Shown here: positions 34,718-45,449 of the stretch, one piece after another
Layout of the letters: the number at the start of each line of letters is the position of its first letter
Position numbering within the stretch: position 1 is the stretch's first letter
Assembly: GCA_944990035.1 (NCBI GenBank)
Contig: CALYLX010000050.1
Location: 80,358-144,357, forward strand
Direction: 5' to 3'
DNA from: Clitopilus passeckerianus
Lineage: Eukaryota > Basidiomycota > Agaricomycetes > Agaricales > Entolomataceae
Length of the DNA stretch: 64,000 bases
Program-made: the position numbers and the translations under genes
The notes under the pieces: model-generated
Told to the model about the DNA's origin: nothing
Databases searched by the model: none
The model's input: only the letters and a program-made list of their open reading frames with translations

Positions 34718-35152
34718 ACCAGCAGATGGTGGTGCTTTATAAAAGTTTTGTCGTCACTGCGGATAGCGATGAGCTTGCACTGGAGCAGGTTACCGATGTG
34801 CCCAGCCACCATCATCCATCATTTCTATCCCCATCCACAATCCAGTCCCGTCCTCCAAAGGAGACCTGAGCCGCGTTCATATGCTTATTCGTGCCATCTC
34901 CGACTTAACCTGCGCCCAGAAATGACTGGATCCTCCATGAAGTCGGGTTGAAAGGGGAATCGTACTGCCCTGCTTGGTGAACCCCGAAGAAAAATTCTAA
35001 CCCCAACCGTTCCAAGCAAGTTCCAAGATTCTCTACTAGCCCAGTTGAAGATCGAACTCACTTAAACGAGCGGCTAAATGCCCCTAATGATGCTTCTATC
35101 TCGTCTCTATCGACTGTCTCTACCCCTGGTGGTTTAGACATCCGCTTGCGGA
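34718..35152. other. Divergent intergenic gap
   Basis: About 435 bp lie between the chitinase start and the F-box-like gene. CTTTATAAAAG near 34736 lies about 20 bp upstream of the chitinase start codon and may be too close to act as its TATA box. No other feature was seen. Confidence 0.35.
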
Positions 35153-36088
35153 ATGGCTGCGCCTTCACCTCTCCATGTTTCACCTGAGTTGACGGACAAG
35201 ATCATTCGGTACATACCACGCCACGATCTCAAGACTCTTAATGACTGCGCAATCTCAGGAAGAAAGCTTCTCATTACGAGCAGGGCTCGTGCCTTCTCCT
35301 TCCTGCGCGTCGGTCGGTCGAACATGGATGCTTTGCATCACATCCTTAATTCGCAGTCTTCGAAGTGCACCTTCAACTTCCAAGTCCGGACACTTGCAAT
35401 TGGAGATCCAATTCAGCATCTCCCCGGCCTTCAAACTGCAGCAACATTGTCAAGAATCATTGGCTCATTTTCAAACATGGAGAACCTGTCTTTGAGCTCC
35501 TGGTTTGGAGAACCCTTCCCCTTAACCGCTACTGGGTTCCCTGTACTACCTCATTTGACATCACTCCGGCTCCTGGGTATTCAATTCGAAGACGAATCCG
35601 CACTCTCCTCAACTACGTCTGCGCCTTCCCTACACTGCAGGTCTTGGAGATAAGTGGCGTCTCCTTTAGAAGACCTGATTCACAAATTCCTCCCTTCCAC
35701 TTGCCAGTTGGCCTAAGGGACGTCACATTGGACACAGAGACGCGAATGTCAAAATCTCGTTGCTTGGTTGGGATCACTTTGTTCCTCGGATGTACCACGG
35801 TTCGGAATTCATGCCACAACAGAAGCTCAGCTCTGTTTCATTCCTCCAATATCCACTCTGAGGATACGAAACGTTTCTGATAGAGTGGCTACCTCAATTT
35901 ACGACCTCCTCAATTTATTGTCCGGCTCGTTAACAGACCTGTCGATATACTTCAAACCAATGGCAGACACGGCGGAGAGGGCAATCAAGAACCATCCTTC
36001 ACTTGCGTCAGTTCCCACACTGAGGCTGATGACGTACAGCGTCGCTCCCGTTGCAAGGAACGGATCCGATACAGTTCAGTTGTCATAG
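35153..36088 (+). pseudogene. F-box/LRR-type protein, frame-disrupted
   Basis: The start MAAPSPLHVSPELTDKIIRY with IPRHDLKTLNDCAISGRKLL resembles the F-box-like heads of the large Agaricomycete F-box families. Leucine-rich repeat-like stretches follow: LPHLTSLRLLGIQFEDE in frame 1, FPTLQVLEISGVSF in a second frame from about 35600, and ISTLRIRNVSDRVATS with LLSGSLTDLSIYF back in the first frame after about 35750. No GT-AG intron explains either switch, so at least two small indels are likely. Substrate-recruiting F-box genes of this sort are numerous and often decay. The alternative is assembly error at two sites. Confidence 0.55.
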
Positions 36089-36511
36089 GAAAATGTAGAG
36101 GTCAGGTGTATCTGCACCCGCCAGGACGGAACATGGAGATCCGCGAATCATCCGAATCATAACCTCGTTTGCTCAGTGTTGTTTAACTCGTTGGCCTTGA
36201 AATAGATTCAAAACTATCTGCATTGCATGAAAAGCCTGAAAATTCTATACTTACAGCTACAAGATTCTTGGGTTGTTAGATTTTCCTACGCTCATTCAGC
36301 TTGTTTGCGGTCGGAGAATTTACCACCACTTCAATGATGGCTTGCCCCGTGACTACATGGCTCTTTTCCGACGACGAGGCAAATATCGACGAAAACAGCC
36401 AAGAAACATCCGATGATTGTTGTAGAAGATTCCAATTATCGCGAGTTGCCACCGAAATTTTTAAAGTCATGTTATAAGACCCCATTCGATTGATATGTGG
36501 CACGGGAGCAA
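36089..36511. other. Intergenic gap upstream of the CBM1 gene
   Basis: About 420 bp. A weak TTATAAGAC at about 36473 lies roughly 40 bp upstream of the CBM1 start. Nothing else is recognisable. Confidence 0.35.
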
Positions 36512-37371
36512 ATGGTTCGCTTTACTCTTGCTATCGCGCTCGCCTCAGTCACAGCCGTCGCTCTCGGCCAGTCACCTGCCTGGGGACAATGTGGCGGCCA
36601 AGGCTGGTAAGTTCCTATCTTTTAACCCACCTAGCCCGAACACGATCCACAAAGTTCCATGTCCTTGTTGATCGCCACTTTTCAGGTCAGGCTCGACAAC
36701 CTGCGTATCGGGCTACACTTGCACGTATAGCAATCCTTGTATGTTCCGTTGGGGTATCTTATCTCGGCCCCCGAATGACTGGTCATCATGATTAGATTAT
36801 TCCCAATGCTTACCTGGAACTGCACCTCCGACGACGACGACACCTAGTCCAACGTCGAACCCTGGCACGACTACGACACCGCCGACTACAACCAGCTCTG
36901 GGCCAGCCGCCACCGGCTCGCAGATTCGTACGGTCCAAGACCCGGTTTTCCACTTCTACCTACAGAACAATGGTAAGTACTGGCCGTAGGGTCGTTGGGC
37001 GGATCAACCTCTGAATAATTGTTCGTGGCGTAGGTGGGAAGCCTCAGCTGGGTCCGGAAGCCTCCTCCGGCCGCTTCACGATTGGTGGCACGATTTCTTT
37101 GAACAGTTCCAGCGGTTCCAAGCTTTACCTCAATATCGACTCCAGCGGTTCCCAGTCGTATAAGACTTTGACTTTGGACTCGACTGCCACAACGACAAAT
37201 TGGGGCTTGGAGGGCGACACAATCATTACAACAAACCCGAGGCAGCTCAACTTCATCGCTTGCCCTTCCAGCAGCGCCTCGTTCTATGACGTTTACCTCC
37301 AGCAGGGTAATGACACACCTGCGGGAAAGACTTGCACGTTGGTCACAATGCACTTACCTTGTTTGTGTTAA
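36512..37371 (+). CDS. Secreted CBM1 (fungal cellulose-binding) protein with a C-terminal beta-rich domain
   Basis: The signal peptide is MVRFTLAIALASVTAVALGQ. A complete family 1 carbohydrate-binding module follows, AWGQCGGQGW joined to SGSTTCVSGYTCTYSNPYY and SQCLPG, with its four cysteines and aromatic binding residues, split by two short introns. A Pro/Thr/Ser linker leads to a C-terminal domain with VFHFYLQNNGGKPQLGPEAS, GGTISLNSSSGSKLYLNID, NPRQLNFIACPSSSASFYDV and GKTCTLVTMHLPCLC. No glycoside hydrolase signature is visible in that domain. The CBM1 should bind cellulose or chitin surfaces outside the cell. The function of the second domain is unknown. It lies between the chitinase and DUF1996 copy 2. 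Confidence 0.85.
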
Positions 37372-38562
37372 CTATACGAACATTTTTGTACAACTTACCT
37401 ATCCGGAATGCGATGTTCGAATCTTTTCAATTCCTGTTCGTTCCCGATACAGCGCCTCGATTCCTATTGTTTACCGACCCAATGACGCATTACCCAGTGC
37501 AGCTGAATCCCCCCAGATCCATCCAGATGTCCCTAGCTTGGCAGTTCAGCCAATTTTTTGCATTAGACTCTTGTAAATTTATCGCCCATCTGCTGCGGCT
37601 ATTCATCAGGTGCGCGAGGCACGTATTTCGGCATCCGAGACCGAGGAAGTCTGGGGTTATCTGGGGCTGTGGGGTGGTGATCGAAGAAAAGAAAACTGAA
37701 GTGGGTATGGCTTTGGCAGGTTGGCAACTGACCTGTGCACCAGATGGTCGCGGCACCGAGAACCCGACTTTTGTTCAATCTTCTGATGAGGGACGTAAAA
37801 CCGCAGATGGATGGAAAATTTTCTTTTCTCTCTTGAGCGTAGGTTAGAACTGCCCGTTTCTTCCTTTCTTCAGTAAGTCTCCGTTGTTTTGACGGAAACA
37901 GTTGAAGATCTTTCAAAATAGGCTTTTAGGTGACTTTGGTGCTACCCCGCATTTCTGTTTTCTCAAAAGGGAAGGAGGCTGATCGTTTTGATGGATATTT
38001 TAAGGGCAGGCTTCTTGTACCTTTGTCTTGGCGTACCCTGGCAGCTGTCAAGTGATGACGTTCCGAGCGGTTCCTGCAATAATGGCTCGCCACGAGACTG
38101 CTCTGGTACATCATCCACTTCAACGGATATTTAGGACAACAGTCGCGAAGAAGAGGATCATGCGGAGTGTTGACGGTAGTGACCAGGAATGATCTGACCT
38201 CTTGCTAATCAATTAGGAAGGGCGCGAAAACTTGTGGTTACGAGTTACACTGATACAGAACAGTGTGGGTGAGCGTGTCTCCTGATACTTTTTCTCAGTT
38301 CAACGGCGAGATGTGGGTGGGTCCTCAACATTCCACATGTCGTTCAGCCCGAGGTGAGCTAAATCTTCAGTCAAGAGAGGTCACACGGCAACTTTCAACC
38401 TTATTCGGGAAGTTCTGTTTTTCCGAGATCCCTTTCGAACATTCGGCTGGACGGATGGGCATGGTCCGCTACCAGAATCTTAGGCTCAAGCTATGACCGA
38501 CATCAATGTCAGAAGTACATTTACTCAGAAGCGGCCAAGATGTGGATTGTGCATTTCGAAGT

Positions 38563-38571
38563 GGTGACTCC
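38563..38571. promoter_or_regulatory. GGTGACTCC motif upstream of DUF1996 copy 2
   Basis: This is the same 9-mer as in the blocks upstream of copies 1 and 3, here in the opposite orientation relative to the gene and 85 bp from the start codon. It contains TGACTC, a Gcn4/CPC1-like core (inference). Confidence 0.35.
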
Positions 38572-38596
38572 AACGATTACCGTGGACAGTTTTTCG

Positions 38597-38603
38597 TATA
38601 AAA
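38597..38603 (+). promoter_or_regulatory. TATA box of DUF1996 copy 2
   Basis: TTCGTATAAAAGG lies 53-59 bp upstream of the start codon, matching the boxes of copies 1 and 4. Confidence 0.7.
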
Positions 38604-38655
38604 GGTGCAAAGAAATTGCGGTGGAACGGACAGACAACCCATAGTCAAACACGAA

Positions 38656-40392
38656 ATGCAACTCACTCCTGCTTTGAGCTCTCTCTTGGTCGCTCTCGTA
38701 ACCTCTGCCCCGGTGAATGCATGGTTCCGAGTCGCGTGCACCTCCCCTTTGGTCCAAGGCGAGAGTTTTTGCTATGATTAAAGCTTCCGCCCGTTTATGT
38801 TGTATTCAGAACGTGTCGATCCTATCATCAGTCCTAATACTGTTCCTTCTAATCATGTCCATGTGAGTGGTTCCATCTTGCCATACTTACTGCCTTTGAC
38901 ATTTCCGTCCTAGACCGTCCATGGTGCACAAAGTAGGAGCGAGCTATGCCGCCACGGCACATCCTCTGACCCACAATATCTACAGATTTCCGTGCTAACA
39001 GCACCTATGACTATCTGAGAGCCTCAAAGTGCACATCGTGCCTTGTTGCTGAGGTACGTTTACATTCGGAATCCTAGCACTTCGTTTTCTGATCAAGTGT
39101 TATGTTTAGGATCTCTCGAACTACTGTAATTTTTCCATGCAATTTTCACTGGATTTAGCTCACAAATTCGTGACTAGGGTTCCCGAAGCTCTACTTCCAG
39201 GATCCTTCCACCAAAAAATTCGAACCTGTCTCCAACGGAGGTACATTTTTGCCACTAGGAATGATTTATGCCTCGATATTGAAATAGAGATACAGGCCTT
39301 CTTGTCTACTACCAAAATCGTGGTGATGGAGACAAAAAGAATGGCGGCAGCGGTCTCAAGGCCTTCCCTCCCGGGTTCAAAATGCTCGGAGGCAATCCTT
39401 TTTCCCGTTCCAAGAAGTTCGTCATCAACCCCCGGTTTCACCGTAGTAATCGGAATCTCGGTTCTAATCATTTCCTCAGATACCCTGTCGGACAAGGTTC
39501 CCAAGCTGAACTCAGGGAACGTGCCATTCAATGGGCCTGCCTCCGCTACCCTACTCCTGGCTACGACAACACCGATGGCTCAGGCTTCCCCACCACTGAT
39601 TGCGAGTCTGGTAAGGATCGGTGAACATTGTCGTTTCAAGACCTTTCTCACAATTGTATAGGCTTCAACGCACGTGTCCACATGCCTGGTATGTTGATCG
39701 TTTCCGAAACTCAGTCCTGAGCCTAATCTTTTCATTGCAGCATGCTGGGATGGCAAGGCACGCATTGTTACTATGTTTAAAGTATCAATTTACTAACTAT
39801 GGGTTTAGAACGTCGACACCGCCGATCATACCTCCCACACTGCCTACCTCTCCGGCTTGGATAATGGTTCTTGCCCATCCACTCACCCCGTCTATCTCAT
39901 GAAGTTGTTCTACGAGATCACCTGGGATGTTCATGCGTTTGCTGGCCGCTGGAGGCCCGGAACTGACAAGTGGCCTTTCGTCTACGCCACCGGCGACCCA
40001 ACCGGTTACTCCTGGCACGCGGACTTCCAGAACGGTTGGGAAACCAATGCCTTTCAAAGTGCTATCGATCAATGCGACAACCCGAATGACCAGACTGGAA
40101 ATGGTAAATGAATCGATGCACCCTCGATCTGTCAAATTCACTGACCTCGGCTAGGTGTGACCGAGGCTTGCAAATTCCTCACCGTCACTGCAGCCTCCGA
40201 AGGAGACAAGTGCAAGACCAGCCCAGTCGTCAGCGAGAAAATTGACGGTGTCCTTGACAGGCTTCCTGGGTAGGTCTTCTGTGCGAGCTCTCCAGATGTT
40301 ACTGGTCGCTAACTAGGTAAATCAGTTGCAATCCCATTCAAGCTGGCCCCGGGGATGCCACCCTCTACTCTGACGCCAACTGCCCGATCTAA
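38656..40392 (+). CDS. Secreted DUF1996 protein, copy 2
   Basis: The signal peptide is MQLTPALSSLLVALVTSAPV, followed by NAWFRVACTSP. The DUF1996 blocks are all present: ERVDPIISPNTVPSNHVH, TVHGAQNFRANSTYDYLRAS, FPKLYFQDPSTKKFEPV, GLLVYYQNRGDGDKKNGGSG, ERAIQWACLRYPTPGYDN, ACWDGKNVDTADH, PTGYSWHADFQNGWE, and CNPIQAGPGDATLYSDAN with CPI and TAA. Intron 1 has a GC donor (CAAG|GCGAGA). An intron unique to this copy, between DGK and NVD (about 39758-39808), also needs a GC donor (CAAG|GCACGC). One further extra intron splits NGG/LLVYY. With these the frame is intact. Copies 1 and 2 share GC donors at intron 1, whereas copies 3 and 4 have GT. Confidence 0.85.
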
Positions 40393-41670
40393 GTAACACC
40401 ATGTGGTGTAGCATCTGTAGATATATTCCAGTCGTCTATCGAAAACCTCGCATGTACTATATAACCCAATATCCCCCCACGTGAATGTCGATCATAAGTA
40501 TTTTGAGTTCTTCACCTGGTTGTCATATTCACTAAGCTCAAATTTCGATTTCGATGCATTTCGTACTAACATCCTGTTTGGCGTTCAGCTCTGTTGTAAA
40601 TGGTCTACTAGTATACAAAAAGCAGCGCAAAAGACTTTAACAAAGCGTTTGGCCTACCCGGGGGGGACACCTATGACCGAAACCGTTAACAGCAAGATAA
40701 TGTCTCCGAGTTCTGGCAATCTGGCTCCGTCTTCTCAGCTAATTCTCGGTCGCACATTTTTTCTACAGTGTTTACCTTAGGTTACTTTGGAACAGAGATC
40801 TGTGCTAGTAATTGCCTGCTCTGGAACGGTATGGCAGAACCCAAAAGCAGCCGAATATGACCGTGATTGCCTTTCTCGAGTTCCATGCGGTTCGCTAAAG
40901 CAGAGCGGATGTCAGGACCGACGACATGCTATATTATTGATTTCCACCCCATATAACAAGATGTGGAGCTCCACAAATCAACGTCATTTGACGCTGAGCA
41001 GGCTGAAATCATCCAGGCTCGGCAATATTACATTCAAGTGGGTCTCGATGCCAAGTTGGCTTCTCTTCCGATCATTTAGAGAAAAGCGTGGACCATTCCG
41101 GCCTCGAGTGGCCTCCCATAATTCTCAGGAGACCAGATTAACAGGGTCATCAGACTACTTGTCGTATTTTTGGCAAATCATGAATTATTATAAATTCGGA
41201 CCGCCGTGTTTTACCGTTCACTTCGAGTGTAACCAGAGGAATAGTTTCATCAGGCTAATAAATCTCGGTGCTGCCTCAGGACCAACTCTTCGAGTCTGTG
41301 TAAACGGTCATTTGGACGGCACGGTCAGGGGAACCACTGCATTCTCGACCAAGTTGGGCGTCGGAGTGTTTCTGAGCAAGTGATAGAGAACACGCCAGAT
41401 CTGCTAAAAATCTAGGAGGATATGAATACATTCTACGACCTTGATTCCACATGCCTGCAACTTCTTGTTGTCTGTTCAGCTGGGCGAGGGCCTAAGAGAT
41501 TTTCGTGTCTGCATCCGACAGGTAGCAAACAGGATCAACAATTGTTGATCGCTTGTGGCGCCGCGAAGTCATGTCCATCGGGATTTTTCCGTCGTCTCTG
41601 TTGGACACTCCGGACAGTAACTCTTGCTGCCCAATGGGCTCTTTCTGGTCGACTTCCCAAAATTAAGATC

Positions 41671-41707
41671 TATAACCGTTAGGCGATCTTCCCTTGGCGG
41701 AGTCACC
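41671..41707 (+). promoter_or_regulatory. Conserved upstream block of DUF1996 copy 3
   Basis: TATAACCGTTAGGCGATCTT followed by CCCTTGGCGGAGTCACC matches the block upstream of copy 1 in order and spacing, 160-200 bp from the start codon in both. It is the longest promoter similarity in the cluster. Confidence 0.5.
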
Positions 41708-41813
41708 GGGTCAACACATGTATCGGGTCACACGTTTGCTGCCAGGCCACCATTGAGCCAATACTGCGATGAGTGTACTTGCCGTTTGTAGACTGCTCAG
41801 CATGTGGAAATGG

Positions 41814-41820
41814 TATATAA
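41814..41820 (+). promoter_or_regulatory. TATA-like box of DUF1996 copy 3
   Basis: GGTATATAAGG lies about 50 bp upstream of the start codon, at the same place as the TATAAAAG boxes of the other copies. Confidence 0.6.
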
Positions 41821-41869
41821 GGTTCTGAATAATTTCCCTGCACCTTCAGCAGATTCACTCGAAGTTGCT

Positions 41870-43474
41870 ATGAAGTTCTCTCCTGCTTTCGCCGCTCTCT
41901 TCGTCGCTGTGGTCAACACTTTGCCCGCTCAGGCGTGGTTCCGTGTCCCTTGTACTGGCCCAATCGTCCATGGTATGTCTCGATGGACACATATGAGTCT
42001 GCGCTGACCGAAATGCTCAGAACGTGTCGACCCCATCATCAGCCCCAACACCACCCCGTCTAATCACGTCCATGTGAGTACTTGAGTACTGCGCTACTCC
42101 CGGCCTGCCAGAATTCTTGACACTCGCTCACAGACGGTTCACGGTGGTGCCAGTAAGTATATTGTGCTAGAAGTTCTGAACCCCCATGAACTAACTAAAC
42201 TAGATTTCCGGGCTAATGCCACTTTTGATTACTTGAGGGCCTCAAGGTGCACAAACTGCGTTGTCAAACAGGATCTCTCAAACTACTGTGTGTATATTGT
42301 CCGACTTACTTTCTCGGAGACTAATCAACTGCTCTGCACAGGGTTTCCAAAGCTCTATTTCCAAGACCCTAAAACCAAGAAATTCGAAGCCGTCCCCAAT
42401 GGCGGTCTGTTGATTTACTACCAAAACCGTGGTGCAGGTGCGGCGAGGAACGGGGGGAAGGGTATCAAAGCCTTCCCTCCAGGTTTCAAGATGATAAGTG
42501 GAGACCCCACTCGCCGAAGCAAGAAGTGAGTTTCGTTCGTCCATGTATCGCACTGAGATTCTCGAAGTTTACGGAAAACAAAGGTATCCCGTCGGTCAAG
42601 GTGATCAGGCCGAACTCGCAGAACGTGCCATTCAGTGGGCTTGCCTTCGCTACACGACCCCCAACCCTGACTACTACAACAACGACGGTGGTAACGGCGG
42701 CTTCCCCTGGACTGACTGCGAGGCTGGTACGAACTTTTCTATCCTCTCATTGAAGACGCTCTCATAAGTCGCACAGGCTTCCAGAGTCGTCTTCACATGC
42801 CTGGTAAGTGTCACCTTCATAAAACGAGTTCAAAGATCTCATGTATCATTTGCAGCTTGCTGGGATGGCGTCAATGTCGACTCTGCTAACCACAAGTCCC
42901 ACGTTGCCTTCCTTTCCGTCCTCGACAACGGTGTTTGCCCCTCGACTCACCCCGTCTATCTCATGAAGCTCTTCTACGAGGTTACCTGGGACGTCCATAG
43001 CTTTTCCGGCCGCTGGAATCCCGGTGTTGACAAGTGGCCTTTCCTCTACGCCACTGGTGACCCGACTGGTTACTCCTGGCACGGAGACTTCCAGAACGGC
43101 TGGGACGTCACCGCCCTCCAAAATGCTATCGACCAGTGCGACAACCCCAACGATCAAACCGGAAATGGTGCGTTCATGCGATTCCTTGATTTCTGCCGCA
43201 AGATTACTCAACGGGGTGTCGATGCAGGTATCACCGAAGCTTGCCCCTTCTTCACTGTTCAGTCTCAGGGCACTGCCGACACATGCAAGATCAGCCCAGT
43301 CGTCAATGAGCAAGTTGACGGTGGTGTCTTGGATAGGCTCCCTGGGTACGTCAATCGTTATAATACCATGCCTCATTTGTCCCCCAGTGCTGAGACGACT
43401 CGCCCAGATGCAATCCCGTTCAACCCGGTCCCGGTGCTGCAACCCTTTACTCTAGCTCCAACTGCCCCTTCTAA
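41870..43474 (+). CDS. Secreted DUF1996 protein, copy 3
   Basis: The signal peptide is MKFSPAFAALFVAVVNTLPA, followed by QAWFRVPCTGP. The family blocks run ERVDPIISPNTTPSNHVH, TVHGGANFRANATFDYLRAS, FPKLYFQDPKTKKFEAV, GLLIYYQNRGAGAARNGGKG, KYPVGQGDQAELAERAI, ACWDGVNVDSANHKSHVAFL, PTGYSWHGDFQNGWDVTAL and DQTGNG, ending CNPVQPGPGAATLYSSSN with CPF and TAA at 43472. The first intron has a normal GT donor (CATG|GTATGT). All reading frames join. It is the most divergent intact copy, with an Asn/Gly insertion (NPDYYNNDGGNGG) where the others have APGYDNTDGSG. Confidence 0.88.
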
Positions 43475-45449
43475 GCGGTGAAGATAAATGATGTGGCCGT
43501 CCATGAAATTTTGGATTTGGAAAAAAGGTCTTAATATAAATGATTAACTTGAAAAGCATTACGGATCCTTTGTAAATGTATGTCCCGGTCAAACGTTATA
43601 GGTGTTTTAAAGGATAGTGCTTTATTTCATGAGGACTTGTCGTGGAAGTAGATGTGCTCGCTCGTGCTACTGTCTCCTCCAACACCCACTTGGGTATGTT
43701 CTACGCTCTTCTGAGGTTGCCCTTTGATCCTGGTACCTGTAATCAATTTGTTGATTACCAATAGTTTCCCTCTTGCACGAGCGAATAGGAAGGTATAAAC
43801 GACGAATGAGATATGGTCCTACAAACAAACTCTCACCGTGGATACTTTGTTTGCTCCTTTGACCATGGTGACGATTTAGATTGAGCCAACGAAAAAACCT
43901 TGACCTGAAAGAGCAAGTGGCGGCATCCTCTAGGTTCTTTATCTGGCAAAATGTCGAAATCTGGAACACGATAGTCAAAATAGCCTTTCATTGAGGTTGT
44001 TCTCAATGCCTATGGCTCCATAAGTCGATTTAAATCGCTAATCCCATTCCTTAAAGCTATTAGCGAATATTTGGCCACGTCGATACTGAAGCAACGGCGG
44101 TGACCCGCTGGGAAATCCTTTGAAGTAAATCTTTCCATGCCACTCCCATTTACCAGTCAGGTCCGGGCTTCCTTTTCGAAAGTGCTTTTTTCATAAGCTA
44201 TATACTTAACACGACGGTGCTGTCACGTAGCACAGGTTCTCAGTCGCCACCGGTGAGAGAATGCAAGTCTTGCATTATGAGAAATAACGCTTCATAACGA
44301 GCGATGCAAATCAATTCGGTGCGGTGATCCATATTGAAATAACATTTGTGAGGAACTAAGCTTCGGGTACTATTGGTGATATTATATTTAGCAACGGCGG
44401 AGTCAGCACTGAGGTCCTGCATTTACAACCAGACATTACCCCAGCGTCGGATGAATCTGCTCACCCTGACGCCCGATCCTATTCAAACGTCATTAAGAAC
44501 CATCTATGTTGTCCACTTTATTTGTAAAGAGAAGGTTCAGGACAGCTACTTCGAAAGAATGTGGGTTTTGGCTAGATAGAGCGAGCATTTATTTTAGTGC
44601 TACTTTAGCTGTTCGTGGAGAAGAGTGACCATGTCCTGGCATTGAGTGGGGTGCACCGCAGATCTCAGCAGACTAGGTAACACAGTTTTGAGCTTCCTTC
44701 TCTGTTCCGGGGAAGTCAAAAGCCAGACCAGTTGCTGGTGTCGAAAATTGAGTTATTCAACATGCCACCGCGGTTTAACACGGGATTGCATTGGGATCGA
44801 GACCATGCAGGAGCTCTAAGTAATAAAATCCGACACATACGAAGAACAAAAGCATTTCCAAGAGGCAGAGGCTGGAGGTTCAGCTCAGAAAACCAAACAA
44901 CCTCCTGAAATGCCAGAAATAAACGATCGTGTATAAGATAGGTCGGCTGACCGTTACTTGGTTCCATGAACATGGACAGACGAGTAGCCTTCGAACCGCA
45001 TGGCTATTGAATCGCATTGTAATTCAGATGATTGAGGTCCCAGAAAAACTTGTGCATGCTGATGACAGGAAGAGAAAGAAGAGGGATCAGAAAACTTTTG
45101 ATCGCTTGGGGCGTGCAGGTTATTTTTGGCCTGCCAAACAGTCACGTACCCTCTCCGTTTTTCCGTCTTGTAGATCCATGACGTTCCGGCATTCGCTCGG
45201 TGCCCCATGAATCGTATCTTGTTCGTTCCTATGGGTCAAGATCCCAGGTTCAGCAAAACCAGGCAAATTCGACTGGTCATCAGGCTTATCGCGAATGACC
45301 ATGCCTCGTGGCGCACACACTTTCTGTATGTTTCCTTGAGCTAATAATGTGATGCCGGACGCCATGCATGCGGGATCTTACGCGCTCAGAAACGTATAAA
45401 AGCCTCTCGGTAGAGAGCTCTGACTTCAGCAAACTAACTCGTCAGCGCT
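43475..45449. other. Intergenic region between DUF1996 copies 3 and 4
   Basis: Nearly 2 kb without a supported gene. Small ORFs on both strands show no domain signal. No DUF1996 fragment, RNA gene or transposon end was recognised. Confidence 0.4.
45395..45401 (+). promoter_or_regulatory. TATA box of DUF1996 copy 4
   Basis: AACGTATAAAAGCC lies 49-55 bp upstream of the start codon. It is kept although the gene body is broken. Confidence 0.65.

Larger units (their letters stand above)
37372..38655. other. Intergenic region upstream of DUF1996 copy 2
   Basis: About 1.28 kb. ORFs of up to 171 codons occur (for example 37332-37847) but have no domain signal and overlap the CBM1 3' end. The GGTGACTCC block (38563-38571) and a TATA box lie near copy 2. 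Confidence 0.4.
40393..41869. other. Intergenic region between DUF1996 copies 2 and 3
   Basis: About 1.48 kb. ORFs at 40481-40780 and 40787-41383 look random in composition. The conserved upstream block (41671-41707) and a TATA-like box (41814-41820) belong to copy 3. Confidence 0.4.

Noticed and set aside
37332..37847. 171-codon ORF after the CBM1 gene
   Set aside because: It overlaps the CBM1 3' end, has random-looking composition, and lacks any recognisable domain.
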